From Ruania alkalisoli (lineage in GTDB: Bacteria > Actinomycetota > Actinomycetes > Actinomycetales > Beutenbergiaceae): a stretch of 64,000 nt of DNA. Under the pieces are notes generated by a model, which was not told where the DNA came from, made no database searches, and worked only from the letters and a program-made list of their open reading frames with translations. A program made the translations under genes and the position numbers. How positions within the stretch are numbered: position 1 is the first letter of the stretch; each line of letters opens with the position of its first letter. Shown piece by piece: positions 34,082 to 41,884 of the stretch. The stretch covers positions 4,125,581-4,189,580 of the forward strand of contig NZ_CP063169.1 in assembly GCF_014960965.1 (NCBI RefSeq). The letters are read 5' to 3'.

Positions 34082-35737
34082 TCACTGCGTCGCGTCCCAT
34101 GCTTCCTGGTAGATCTCGACGTAGCGATCGCTCCCGTTGGCGACGAGGGCGTCCTGGAACGCCTGCCAGTCATCGTCGGAGTCGATGTCACGCACACCGG
34201 TGACGAACTCGGCGCTCGCCTGCAGCACCAGGGACTCGACATTGGTCTGCACGGTGGAGAGCTCGCTCGCGTGGTCCTCGGGGATCCACAGGTTCCAGTA
34301 CGGGAAGGCCTCCGCCGGGCTGTTCTCCGCGTAGGGCTGCGTGGCCTCGAACAGACGGCGCTCATAGCCGGAGAGGTCGTAGACGTCCTCGGGGACAACC
34401 TGCGACTGACGGAACTCCTGGCTGCCGTAGTACTGGGCCAGCGGGCCCCAGGCGGCGTTGGTGTTCTCACTGGCCTCCGCGCCACTGAGGCGATGGCGCA
34501 CGTACAGCGGCTCGAGCTCCTCGTTCAGGGCCACGTCACCGTCCTGGGCGTAGTCCCAGGCGACACCCTCCTCGCCCCACTCGGCACGCAGGTGGTTGTC
34601 GTAGTCGATCATCCAGTCCACGATCTCCACGAGCGTGGCCGCTTCCTCGTCGGTGGCGTTGTTCGTGATCACGAAGGTGGCGCCAGCCGAGGACGAACTG
34701 ATCTCCGACGCCGGCGAACCGTTCGGCCCGGTCAGCGGGGGCAGCGCGTCATAGTTGGCGTCACGGCCGTCCTCCTGACCGATGGTGACGAAGACGCCCG
34801 GGTGACCGACCGTGGCAGCACCGAGGATCGGGTCGCCGGCGACGTCACCGAGGGCGAGCAGCGCATCCTGGTTCTGCGTGAAGGCGGCCTCATCGATCAG
34901 GCCGTCCTCGAACAGCGAGTTCACGTAGGTCAGTCCCTCGCGCCACCCGTCGAGCGTGGGCTGCAGCGTCACGTCGTCCCCCTGCAGCGCCAGCGATCCT
35001 GGTGCGGACCCGCTCGTGCTGGAGGTGGCCATGTACACGAACGGGTTCATCAGGAACGGCAGCACCGAGTTCGCACCGGGTGAACCGGACAGCGGCACCT
35101 CGTCGGCCTCACCGTTGCCGTTCGGGTCCTGCTCCTTGAACGCGGCCAGCACCTCCCTCAGCTCCTCGGGCGTGGTCGGCTGCTCCATGCCGACGCTCTC
35201 CAGCCAAGCAGTGTTCAGCCAGAGCTTGGAGGGATAGGTGCAGTGGAAGCAGTCGTTCCACTGGGGAAGACCCCAGACGTTGCCGTCGGGCGCGGTGGAC
35301 AGTGCCTCCCACTCGGGGGTGTCGGCCCATGCGGCTTGCAGGTTCGGCGCGTTCTCCTCGAGCAGGTCGTTCAGCGGCCGGATCAGGCCCTGATCACCGA
35401 ACTTGATGAGCTCGGCCTGGGTGAACTGATCCACCCACGGAATCAGCAGGAAGGCATCCGGGTAGTCACCGCTGGCCAGTGTGATCTGCCGAGACTCAGA
35501 GGCCGCAGCCGCGTCCCAGGTCGTGGTCTCGAACTGCAGATCGACGCCGAACTCTTCCTCGATCAGCAGCGTGAACGAGCTCGTGTTGAGGTCACGGTCA
35601 GGGCCCTGCTGGCTGTAGATGGTGATGACGCCGTCATCGGTGGGTTCCTCCTCGCCACCGGGGGCGCAGGCGCTGATTCCCAGCGCCAGGCCACCGGCGG
35701 CCAGAACAGCCGCGGTTCTGCGGTGCGTGCGTGTCAT
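34082..35737 (-). CDS. LplA-type extracellular solute-binding lipoprotein of an ABC sugar importer
   Basis: The 551-residue protein begins MTRTHRRTAAVLAAGG and has a lipobox LGISAC (Cys about 24), then an acidic linker. Its length and motifs (FLLIPWVDQFTQAELIKFGDQG; YPSKLWLNTAWLESVGMEQP) match the LplA/YtcQ group of large family 1 binding proteins, which serve complex or acidic oligosaccharides. Start at 35737, where AGAGAGG is upstream; the frame is open 33 bp further but without homology. It is the last gene of a three-gene operon with two permeases, read toward purB and ended by a strong hairpin. Confidence 0.9.
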   Translation of the reverse strand: MTRTHRRTAAVLAAGGLALGISACAPGGEEEPTDDGVITIYSQQGPDRDLNTSSFTLLIEEEFGVDLQFETTTWDAAAASESRQITLASGDYPDAFLLIPWVDQFTQAELIKFGDQGLIRPLNDLLEENAPNLQAAWADTPEWEALSTAPDGNVWGLPQWNDCFHCTYPSKLWLNTAWLESVGMEQPTTPEELREVLAAFKEQDPNGNGEADEVPLSGSPGANSVLPFLMNPFVYMATSSTSGSAPGSLALQGDDVTLQPTLDGWREGLTYVNSLFEDGLIDEAAFTQNQDALLALGDVAGDPILGAATVGHPGVFVTIGQEDGRDANYDALPPLTGPNGSPASEISSSSAGATFVITNNATDEEAATLVEIVDWMIDYDNHLRAEWGEEGVAWDYAQDGDVALNEELEPLYVRHRLSGAEASENTNAAWGPLAQYYGSQEFRQSQVVPEDVYDLSGYERRLFEATQPYAENSPAEAFPYWNLWIPEDHASELSTVQTNVESLVLQASAEFVTGVRDIDSDDDWQAFQDALVANGSDRYVEIYQEAWDATQ

Positions 35738-35814
35738 GTCGTGCCTCTCTTCGTCGTGAGGGAGTGCCACCGTCGTCGATGGCCGGAGGGTTGAACGAGG
35801 TCGGGAGGGTCAGG

Positions 35815-36741
35815 TCAGCCCTTGACGGCACCCAGGAGCAGGCCCCGGGTGAAATAGCGGGCGACGAACGGATAGATGAGCATCATCGGGACGGTGGAGA
35901 CCACGATGAGCGAGTACTTCAGCAGGCTTGCGAGTTGTTGTCGCTCGATCGCTGCGGTGACGTCCGCGCCCGCGTCGGTGTTGAGGATGAGGATGTTGCG
36001 CAGCACCAGCTGAAGTGGGTAGAGACTGTCGTCGCGCAGGTAGATGAGAGCGTCGAAGTAGGAGTTCCACTGCACGATCGCGTACATCAGAGCGATCACG
36101 GCGAGCATCGGCGCCGAGAGCGGCAGCACCACCTTCCACAGGATGCGCAGGTCGCTGGCCCCGTCGATCTCACCTGCCTCACGCAGCTCGTCCGGGATCG
36201 CGGTACGGAAATAGGTGATGGCCAGGATCGCCGGCCACACCGCCACCGCCTTCGGGATGAGCAGGGCCCAGCGAGTGTCCAGCATGCCCATGCTCTGCAC
36301 CACTAGGTAGGTCGGGATGAGCCCACCTGCGAACAGCATCGTGAAGACGACTGCGCCGGTGAGAAATTTGCGCCCCACGAAGTCGGCCCTGGAGAGGGGG
36401 TAGGCGAGCATGACCGTCAACGTCACGCTGATCGCCGTACCGGCGACCGTATAGAACGCCGAGTTCGCGAAGCCGGTCAGGATCGTCGAGTTGGTGAAGA
36501 CCACCTCGTACCCGCGCAGCGTGAAGTCGACCGGCCAGAGGAACACCTCACCGGCCGAGACTGCCGCCGGGCTGGAGAAGGAGCTGACCAGGATGTACCA
36601 CAACGGCAGCAGCACCACGATCAGGAACGTCGTCAGCAGGATGTAGACACCGACGAGGAAGATACGGTCGACCGGCGTCTCCCGCACCCGCCGAGGGCGC
36701 CGGGAAGCCGTGCGGTTCGGCTTGGTCAGGACGGCGTTCAC
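35815..36741 (-). CDS. LplC-type carbohydrate ABC transporter permease
   Basis: The 308-residue permease has an Arg-rich cytoplasmic start, six hydrophobic segments and the EAA loop (ELREAGEIDGASDLRILW). It ends RGLLLGAVKG, the typical C-terminus of LplC/YtcP proteins. The start is the GTG at 36741, which overlaps the previous stop as GTGA with AAAGGGG just before it; the frame stays open far upstream only as an artefact of high G+C. Confidence 0.9.
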   Translation of the reverse strand: MNAVLTKPNRTASRRPRRVRETPVDRIFLVGVYILLTTFLIVVLLPLWYILVSSFSSPAAVSAGEVFLWPVDFTLRGYEVVFTNSTILTGFANSAFYTVAGTAISVTLTVMLAYPLSRADFVGRKFLTGAVVFTMLFAGGLIPTYLVVQSMGMLDTRWALLIPKAVAVWPAILAITYFRTAIPDELREAGEIDGASDLRILWKVVLPLSAPMLAVIALMYAIVQWNSYFDALIYLRDDSLYPLQLVLRNILILNTDAGADVTAAIERQQLASLLKYSLIVVSTVPMMLIYPFVARYFTRGLLLGAVKG

Positions 36742-37745
36742 CACAGCCCCTTTCCTGTCACGCGCTTGGCGACGATGTTGACCGCGACCAGCAGAACGAG
36801 GTTGATGACGGAGTTGAACAACCCGATCGCGGTGGCCAGGCTGAAGTCGGCGTTCTGGATGCCGATCTTGTAGGTGTAGGTGGCGATGATCTCCGACTGC
36901 GAGAGGTTCAGCGGGTTCTGCAGCAGGAACGCCTTCTCGAAGCCGACCGCCATGATGGAGCCGACCGAGAGGATCAGCACCACGACGATGGTCGGGGTGA
37001 TGCTCGGCAGGTCGACGTGCCAGATCTTCTGGAGCCGGTTCGCTCCGTCGACTTTCGCCGCCTCGTAGAGCCCCGGATCGACCCCGGCGAGGGCGGCGAG
37101 ATAGATGACGGCGGAGTACCCGGCCGTCTGCCACACCTCGGACCAGACATAGACGTGCCGGAAGAAGTCCGGCTGGGCAAGGTAGTCGGTGGCCGGCAGA
37201 CCGAAGAAGCCGGTCAGGTCGCTGGCCAGGCCGATCCGCGGCGAGAGGATCAGGATCGCCATCGAGACCACGACCACCGTCGAGATGAAGTAGGGCGCGT
37301 AGGTGACCATCTGCACGGTGCGCTTGAAGAACCGCGCCCGGATCTCGTTCAGAGCGAGGGCCAGGATGATCGGGATCGGGAAGCTCGCGATCAACGCGTA
37401 CAGGCTCAGCAGGAAGGTGTTGCTCACCACGGTGGTGAACATGGGGTTGGAGAAGAACCGCTCGAAGTACTCCAGTCCCGCCCACGGCGATCCCCAGATG
37501 CCCTCGACGACGTTGAAGTCCTTGAACGCGATGATCGCGTTCGCCATCGGCACGTACTGGAAGATCAGGAAGTACAGCAGCGGGGGGATGACGAGCAGAT
37601 AGAGCTGCCAGTGGCGCCGGACGGACCGGCGCAGCCGCCCACGGCGACCACCAGAGTGACGGCGCGGCGAGGGCGATGCGCCCAGCCCCCGCGTCGCGAC
37701 CTGGGGTGGCGACGCGCTGGCTGTACCCAGACCGGTGTGCACCAC
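36738..37745 (-). CDS. LplB-type carbohydrate ABC transporter permease
   Basis: The 335-residue permease has a basic N-terminal tail of about 50 residues, then six membrane segments starting at WQLYLLVIPPLLYFLIFQYV. The EAA loop reads GLYEAAKVDGANRLQKIW. The start is GTG 37745, six bases after GAGGAG; earlier in-frame ATG codons lack a site. It heads the lplB-lplC-lplA-like operon and faces a divergent operon across 241 bp that hold two LacI-type operator candidates. Confidence 0.9.
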   Translation of the reverse strand: MVHTGLGTASASPPQVATRGLGASPSPRRHSGGRRGRLRRSVRRHWQLYLLVIPPLLYFLIFQYVPMANAIIAFKDFNVVEGIWGSPWAGLEYFERFFSNPMFTTVVSNTFLLSLYALIASFPIPIILALALNEIRARFFKRTVQMVTYAPYFISTVVVVSMAILILSPRIGLASDLTGFFGLPATDYLAQPDFFRHVYVWSEVWQTAGYSAVIYLAALAGVDPGLYEAAKVDGANRLQKIWHVDLPSITPTIVVVLILSVGSIMAVGFEKAFLLQNPLNLSQSEIIATYTYKIGIQNADFSLATAIGLFNSVINLVLLVAVNIVAKRVTGKGLW

Positions 37746-37825
37746 TGGGGACTCCTCTCGCTGTGAACCGAGGACGTGGCGCCTGCCGCTCAGGGGCGGA
37801 GTCTGTGACCATGACCTCGTCGTCC

Positions 37826-37982
37826 GGTGAATCGTTTCTCTGATGCTAGCCAGGGTTCCCACTCATGCGCAACCCACGGTCGACTCCCACTCCGCATGGC
37901 GCGAATATTCAGTCGATACAGCGCTTGCCACGTCCCCACCTGAACCGGCTATGGTGTCTCCACGTGCATTAAATCGATTCTC
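37826..37982. promoter_or_regulatory. Divergent control region with two LacI-type operator candidates
   Basis: GGTGAATCGTTT (37826-37837) is the exact reverse complement of a 12-bp sequence upstream of the LacI gene at 43135-44154, and lies 81 bp before the importer operon. TTAAATCGATTCTC (37969-37982), with AATCGATT at its centre, lies just before the plus-strand operon at 37987. TTGCCA (37925-37930) and TATGGT (37950-37955) are a weak promoter candidate for the plus strand. Confidence 0.5.
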
Positions 37983-37986
37983 CGAG

Positions 37987-38274
37987 GTGACAGTGTCGTC
38001 CAGGTTCACGTTCGCGCAGCCGCCCGCAGAGACGGTGACGGATCCCCGCGTTCACCAGCTCTCGTTCACCAGCGCCGCGTCCGAGTGGGTCGAAGCGCTG
38101 CCCCTCGGTAGCGGCAGGCTGGGCGCGATGGTGTTCGGCGGGGCAGTCCAGGAGCTTCGTTCCGACCATCACACCGCGCAGAAGGTGATCGTCCGATACC
38201 GGTCGATCTCCCAGGAGATCGAGCTTCATCCGGGCCAGCCGGTGCACCTGACCGCCGAGGAGACCCGCTCATGA
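37987..38274 (+). pseudogene. Internally deleted GH95 (alpha-L-fucosidase) remnant
   Basis: The frame (GTG 37987) encodes about 95 residues. The middle part, SAASEWVEALPLGSGRLGAM followed by VFGG, is the N-terminal signature of GH95 fucosidases, normally near residue 10-30 of an about 750-residue enzyme. After AVQELRSDHHTAQ it changes abruptly to KVIVRYRSISQEIELHPGQP, which reads like the last beta-strands of such an enzyme. Some 650-700 residues, including the whole catalytic barrel, are missing, yet the frame is kept. Its stop overlaps the next start by four bases (ATGA), so it may now serve only as a translational leader for the CoA-transferase gene. Confidence 0.6.
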
Positions 38275-39473
38275 CCGCATCCACCTCCATCGACCCGCTC
38301 GAGGGCTTCCTCGTGCTCGACTTCAGCCAGTTCCTGGCGGGGCCTGTGGCCGCGCTGCGGCTCGCCGACCTCGGCGCACGGGTGATCAAGATCGAGCGAC
38401 CCGGCACCGGGGACATCGGCCGTGGCCTCGCCTTCGCGGGAGCGCGCGCCGGCAGCGACACGGTCTCCTTCCACGCGATGAACCGCGGCAAGGAGAGCCT
38501 CGCTGCCGACTTGAAGAACCCCGACGACCTGGCGATCGTCCGCCGCCTCGTGGAGCAAGCAGACGTCGTCGTGGAGAACTTCCGCCCCGGGGTCATGGAG
38601 CGGTTGGGCCTGGACTACGAGACCGTTCGCGCGACCAACCCCGGCGTCGTCTACGGCTCGATCACCGGCTACGGCGAGGAGGGGCCCTGGCGGGACCGCC
38701 CTGGTCAGGACCTGCTCGCGCAGTCGATCGCCGGCGTGCCCTGGCTGCAAGCCGATCCCGAGCCGAGCCCAATGGGGATCGCCATTGCGGATCACCTCGC
38801 CTCCTGCCACCTGGCGCACGGGATCACGGCCCTGCTGCTGCGGCGCACCCGTACCGGAGTCGGCGGCCATGTGCGCACATCGCTGCTGGAGGCGATGGTC
38901 GACCTGCAGTTCGAGATGCTCTCGGTGCGCCTGACCGAACCGGCGGCGCTGAGCCAGCCCGTCCGTGGCCCCCACAGCGCACATAGTTACCTGCCCGCCC
39001 CGTACGGGGTCTACCCGACGGCGGACGGTTACCTCTCCATCGCGATGAACCCGGTGCCTCGCATCGGTGAGCTGCTCGGCATCGCCGAGCTGGTGGAGAT
39101 GACCGACCCGCAGACCTGGTGGGAGCAGCGCTCCCACATCGAGACGCTGATCGCGGACCGGCTGCGCACCGGCACCACCGAGGCGTGGCTGATGATCCTG
39201 GATCAGGCCGACATCTGGTGTGCACCGCTGCATACCGTGGACGAACTGGTCGAACACGAGGGCTTCCGGCAGATCGACATGGTGCAGACCCTCGACCGCG
39301 CCGAGGCGGACGGCTCCCGCACCGAGGTCACCACCACCCGGATGCCGCTTCGGTTCGATGGCGTCCGCCCCCGCTCGGCGGCCGCCGCACCCTCCCTCGG
39401 CGCCGACAGCGAGCGCCTGCGGGCTGAGCTCAACCCCTGTGTCACCGAGCGGATCGCGGAGCAGGCGTCATGA
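38271..39473 (+). CDS. CaiB/BaiF family III CoA-transferase
   Basis: The 400-residue protein shows family III signatures: LDFSQFLAGPVAALRLADLG near the start, RGKESLAADLK, VVENFRPGVMERLGLDYE, and the catalytic Asp147 in RPGQDLLAQ. The enzyme moves CoA between carboxylic acids through an aspartyl-CoA intermediate in the cytoplasm. It is the first complete gene of a tightly overlapping operon with a solute-binding-like protein, MaoC hydratase, lactonase-like amidohydrolase and Gfo/Idh/MocA oxidoreductase. CoA-transferase plus MaoC suggests activation and hydration of an acid (mesaconyl/itaconyl-like chemistry is one option). The substrate is not known. Confidence 0.9.
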   Translation: MTASTSIDPLEGFLVLDFSQFLAGPVAALRLADLGARVIKIERPGTGDIGRGLAFAGARAGSDTVSFHAMNRGKESLAADLKNPDDLAIVRRLVEQADVVVENFRPGVMERLGLDYETVRATNPGVVYGSITGYGEEGPWRDRPGQDLLAQSIAGVPWLQADPEPSPMGIAIADHLASCHLAHGITALLLRRTRTGVGGHVRTSLLEAMVDLQFEMLSVRLTEPAALSQPVRGPHSAHSYLPAPYGVYPTADGYLSIAMNPVPRIGELLGIAELVEMTDPQTWWEQRSHIETLIADRLRTGTTEAWLMILDQADIWCAPLHTVDELVEHEGFRQIDMVQTLDRAEADGSRTEVTTTRMPLRFDGVRPRSAAAAPSLGADSERLRAELNPCVTERIAEQAS

Positions 39474-40606
39474 CACTCACGCTGCGCGGGATGACCTGGG
39501 ACCATGAGCGCGGGTTCGACAGCATCGTGGCGGCATCGTCGGCGTATCGTTCCCGGGCCTACGCCGAGACCGGGGCTGATGTGGAGATCATCTGGGAGCG
39601 CCGCTCACTGCAGGCGTTCGCCGACCAGGGCTTGGAGTCCATGGCGGCGGAGTTCGACCTGCTCGTCATCGACCACCCGCACATCCCGCACGCTGCCCAT
39701 GCCGGGCTGCTCGCCCCGCTTCCCGACGGCGAGGGGCCGGCCGCCTTCGTCGGCCGCAGCTACGAGACCTACCGTTGGCAGGGCGCCCAGTACGGGATGG
39801 CCATCGACGCCGCGGCGCAGGTGGCGGCCTACCGGCCGGACCTGTTGCCCGAGCCACCACGCACCTGGCCGGACGTGCTGGAACTGGCGAGGGACGCCGT
39901 CGTGCTGTGGCCGTGCAAACCCATCGATGCGTTCGCCTCGACCTTCACGCTGACGTCCGCCGTGCAGGGTGAGGACGCCGGGCAACGCGGCCGCTTCGGT
40001 GATCCGGATGCCTTCGCCGAGGCGTGGGAGACGTTGGGGCGTTTGCGCGACCTCGTGCCCGAGGAGTGCTTGGCCGAGAATCCGATCGAGGTCGCCGAGC
40101 GACTCGCGGGCAGTGACCGGTGGTGCTATGTCCCGCTGCTGTACGGCTACAGCAACTACGCCCGGCCGGGCTTCCGCGACCGCCGGCTGGCCTGGACCGA
40201 CATTCCGCAGTCCGGCGGCGAGCCCCGCGGTTCGATGCTCGGTGGTGCCGGGTTGTCGGTCTCGGCGCGCAGCGAACATCGGGCCGAGGCGGTGACCTTC
40301 GCCACCTGGGCCGGTACCGGGGACGTTCAGCGTGGTGTGTACGCCCACGCCGGCGGCCAGCCCGGGCACGTGGCCGCCTGGGAGGACCGGCAGCTGGACG
40401 AACTCACTGCCGGGTTCTTCACCGGCACCCGCCGCACGCTGGAGCTGGCCAGCCTGCGCCCACAGCATCCCCGGTACATGGACGTGCAGAACGCGGCGTG
40501 CGCCCGGGTGCACCGGGCGCTGGTGCAGCGCGAGGGGGCCGCCGTCCTGCTGGCGGATCTGGACGAGATGTTCGCAACGTTGGGAGACCAGCATGCAGGT
40601 GATTGA
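39470..40606 (+). CDS. Signal-less homologue of an ABC solute-binding protein (probably cytoplasmic)
   Basis: The 378-residue protein has the fold features of family 1 solute-binding proteins: an opening beta-strand LTLRGMTWDHERGFDSIVAA (as in MalE-like proteins after their signal), FDLLVIDHPHIPHAAHAGLL, and the hinge-type AQYGMAIDAAAQVAAYRPDL. However, it begins directly at the mature fold with no signal peptide, no Tat motif and no lipobox, and the start is fixed by the ATGA overlap with the CoA-transferase gene. It therefore probably stays in the cytoplasm, where it might sense or buffer an acid intermediate. No transporter permease lies in its operon. Confidence 0.7.
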   Translation: MTLTLRGMTWDHERGFDSIVAASSAYRSRAYAETGADVEIIWERRSLQAFADQGLESMAAEFDLLVIDHPHIPHAAHAGLLAPLPDGEGPAAFVGRSYETYRWQGAQYGMAIDAAAQVAAYRPDLLPEPPRTWPDVLELARDAVVLWPCKPIDAFASTFTLTSAVQGEDAGQRGRFGDPDAFAEAWETLGRLRDLVPEECLAENPIEVAERLAGSDRWCYVPLLYGYSNYARPGFRDRRLAWTDIPQSGGEPRGSMLGGAGLSVSARSEHRAEAVTFATWAGTGDVQRGVYAHAGGQPGHVAAWEDRQLDELTAGFFTGTRRTLELASLRPQHPRYMDVQNAACARVHRALVQREGAAVLLADLDEMFATLGDQHAGD

Positions 40607-41048
40607 CAGGTACTTCGAGGACTTCGCCGTCGGTGAGATCCGCCGCACGCTCGGACGCACGGTCACCGAGGCGGACGTGGTCCTGCACGCCGGTCAATCC
40701 GGCGACTTCTTCCCGCACCACATGGATGAGCGCTGGTGCGTGGAGGAAGCGGGCCTGGGCGGCCGTATCGCGCACGGCACGCTGATCATCGCGATCGCCG
40801 TCGGGATGACCGCCGGGGACGTGAACCCGCAGGCGATGAGCTACGGCTACGACCGGATTCGGTTCATCAAGCCGGTGCTGATCGGGGACACCATCACCGT
40901 CACCGCACAGATCACTGAGGTCACCGATCATCCGCGACGCCCGGAGCTGGGCCGGGTGGACGAACTGGTGACGGTGACCAACCAGCGGGGCGATACGGTG
41001 CTGTCGTTGGTGCACCTGTACGTCGTGACGAAGCGAGGGTCTGAGTAG
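40593..41048 (+). CDS. MaoC-family hydratase/dehydratase
   Basis: The 151-residue single hot-dog-fold protein has the hydratase-2 type motif GDFFPHHMDERW (Asp and His of the catalytic pair, about residues 35-46), followed by GGRIAHGTLIIAIAVGM. The start at ATG 40593 has TGGGAGA upstream and lies 14 bases before the stop of the preceding gene. It would hydrate an enoyl-CoA-type substrate made by the neighbouring CoA-transferase. Mesaconyl-CoA hydratase relatives are one possibility, by family resemblance only. Confidence 0.88.
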   Translation: MQVIDRYFEDFAVGEIRRTLGRTVTEADVVLHAGQSGDFFPHHMDERWCVEEAGLGGRIAHGTLIIAIAVGMTAGDVNPQAMSYGYDRIRFIKPVLIGDTITVTAQITEVTDHPRRPELGRVDELVTVTNQRGDTVLSLVHLYVVTKRGSE

Positions 41049-41884
41049 TGTTCGACGCCCATCTGCATGTCTGGGACCACGCCCGGTCCTCCTACGGCTG
41101 GCTCACCGGCGCGCCGGAGATCCTGCGCCGCGATCACCTGATCGAGGAGGCCCGCGGGGCGCTGATGCCGTGGGGTGTCGACCGTGCCGTCCTGGTGCAG
41201 GCCGACGAGACGATGGCCGAGACGGACTACCTGCTGGACCTCGTCGCCGCCGACCCGCTGGTCGTGGGCGCCGTCGTCTATCTCCCCCTGGAGGATCCGG
41301 CCACGGTCGCAGAGCAGATGGCTGCTTCCCGTCCAGGTGTCGTCGGGGTCCGCAACCTCACACACGACCGGCCGGACCCGGACTGGATCCTCGGCGCGGA
41401 CCAGCGGCGCAGTCTGGAACTGATCGAGGCAGCCGGACTCCCTCTCGACTATGTGGCGACGCTCCCGCGCCACCGTGAGAACCTCCTCACCCTGGCCCAG
41501 GAGCAGCCCGGACTGACGTTCGTGCTGGACCATCTCGGCACCCCGCCGGCTCAACCGGACCAGCGCGATGGCGCCTGGCAGCAGTGGCAGGAGCAGATCG
41601 CGGCGCTGGCCGCGCTGCCCAACGTCGTAGCAAAGGTGTCAGGGATCTACGACGCCGGTGGGCCCGTCACGCCGGAGCACATGCGCACCGTACTGGCCGC
41701 CGCGCTGGACGCCTTCGGGGCCGACCGGCTGCTTGTGGGCAGCGACTGGCCGGTGTGCACGGCCTTCGGCGGGGCCGAGGCCACCATGCGGGTGCTGCTC
41801 GCCGAGGTCGACCGGCTGCCCGGGGATCAGCGGTATGCGCTGCGCGAAGGAACGGCAGCGCGCGTCTACGGGCTCGACGCGTGA
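41048..41884 (+). CDS. Amidohydrolase-family lactonase (COG3618 type)
   Basis: The 278-residue TIM-barrel protein opens with the metal-binding FDAHLHVWD (His-x-His) and contains FVLDHLGTPPAQP (His on strand 6) and LLVGSDWPVC (Asp on strand 8). These are the marks of the PF04909/COG3618 group, which includes L-fuconolactonase, L-rhamnonolactonase and 2-pyrone-4,6-dicarboxylate lactonase. It starts at a GTG sharing one base with the upstream stop. The GH95 fucosidase relic at the operon head makes a deoxy-sugar lactone an attractive substrate, but this is inference. Confidence 0.85.
   Translation: MFDAHLHVWDHARSSYGWLTGAPEILRRDHLIEEARGALMPWGVDRAVLVQADETMAETDYLLDLVAADPLVVGAVVYLPLEDPATVAEQMAASRPGVVGVRNLTHDRPDPDWILGADQRRSLELIEAAGLPLDYVATLPRHRENLLTLAQEQPGLTFVLDHLGTPPAQPDQRDGAWQQWQEQIAALAALPNVVAKVSGIYDAGGPVTPEHMRTVLAAALDAFGADRLLVGSDWPVCTAFGGAEATMRVLLAEVDRLPGDQRYALREGTAARVYGLDA

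Noticed and set aside
35815-37812. Single 665-residue fused permease on the minus strand
   Set aside because: The N-terminal half is an out-of-frame reading of the LplB-type permease; a GTG at 36741 with ribosome site and GTGA overlap marks the true LplC-type gene.
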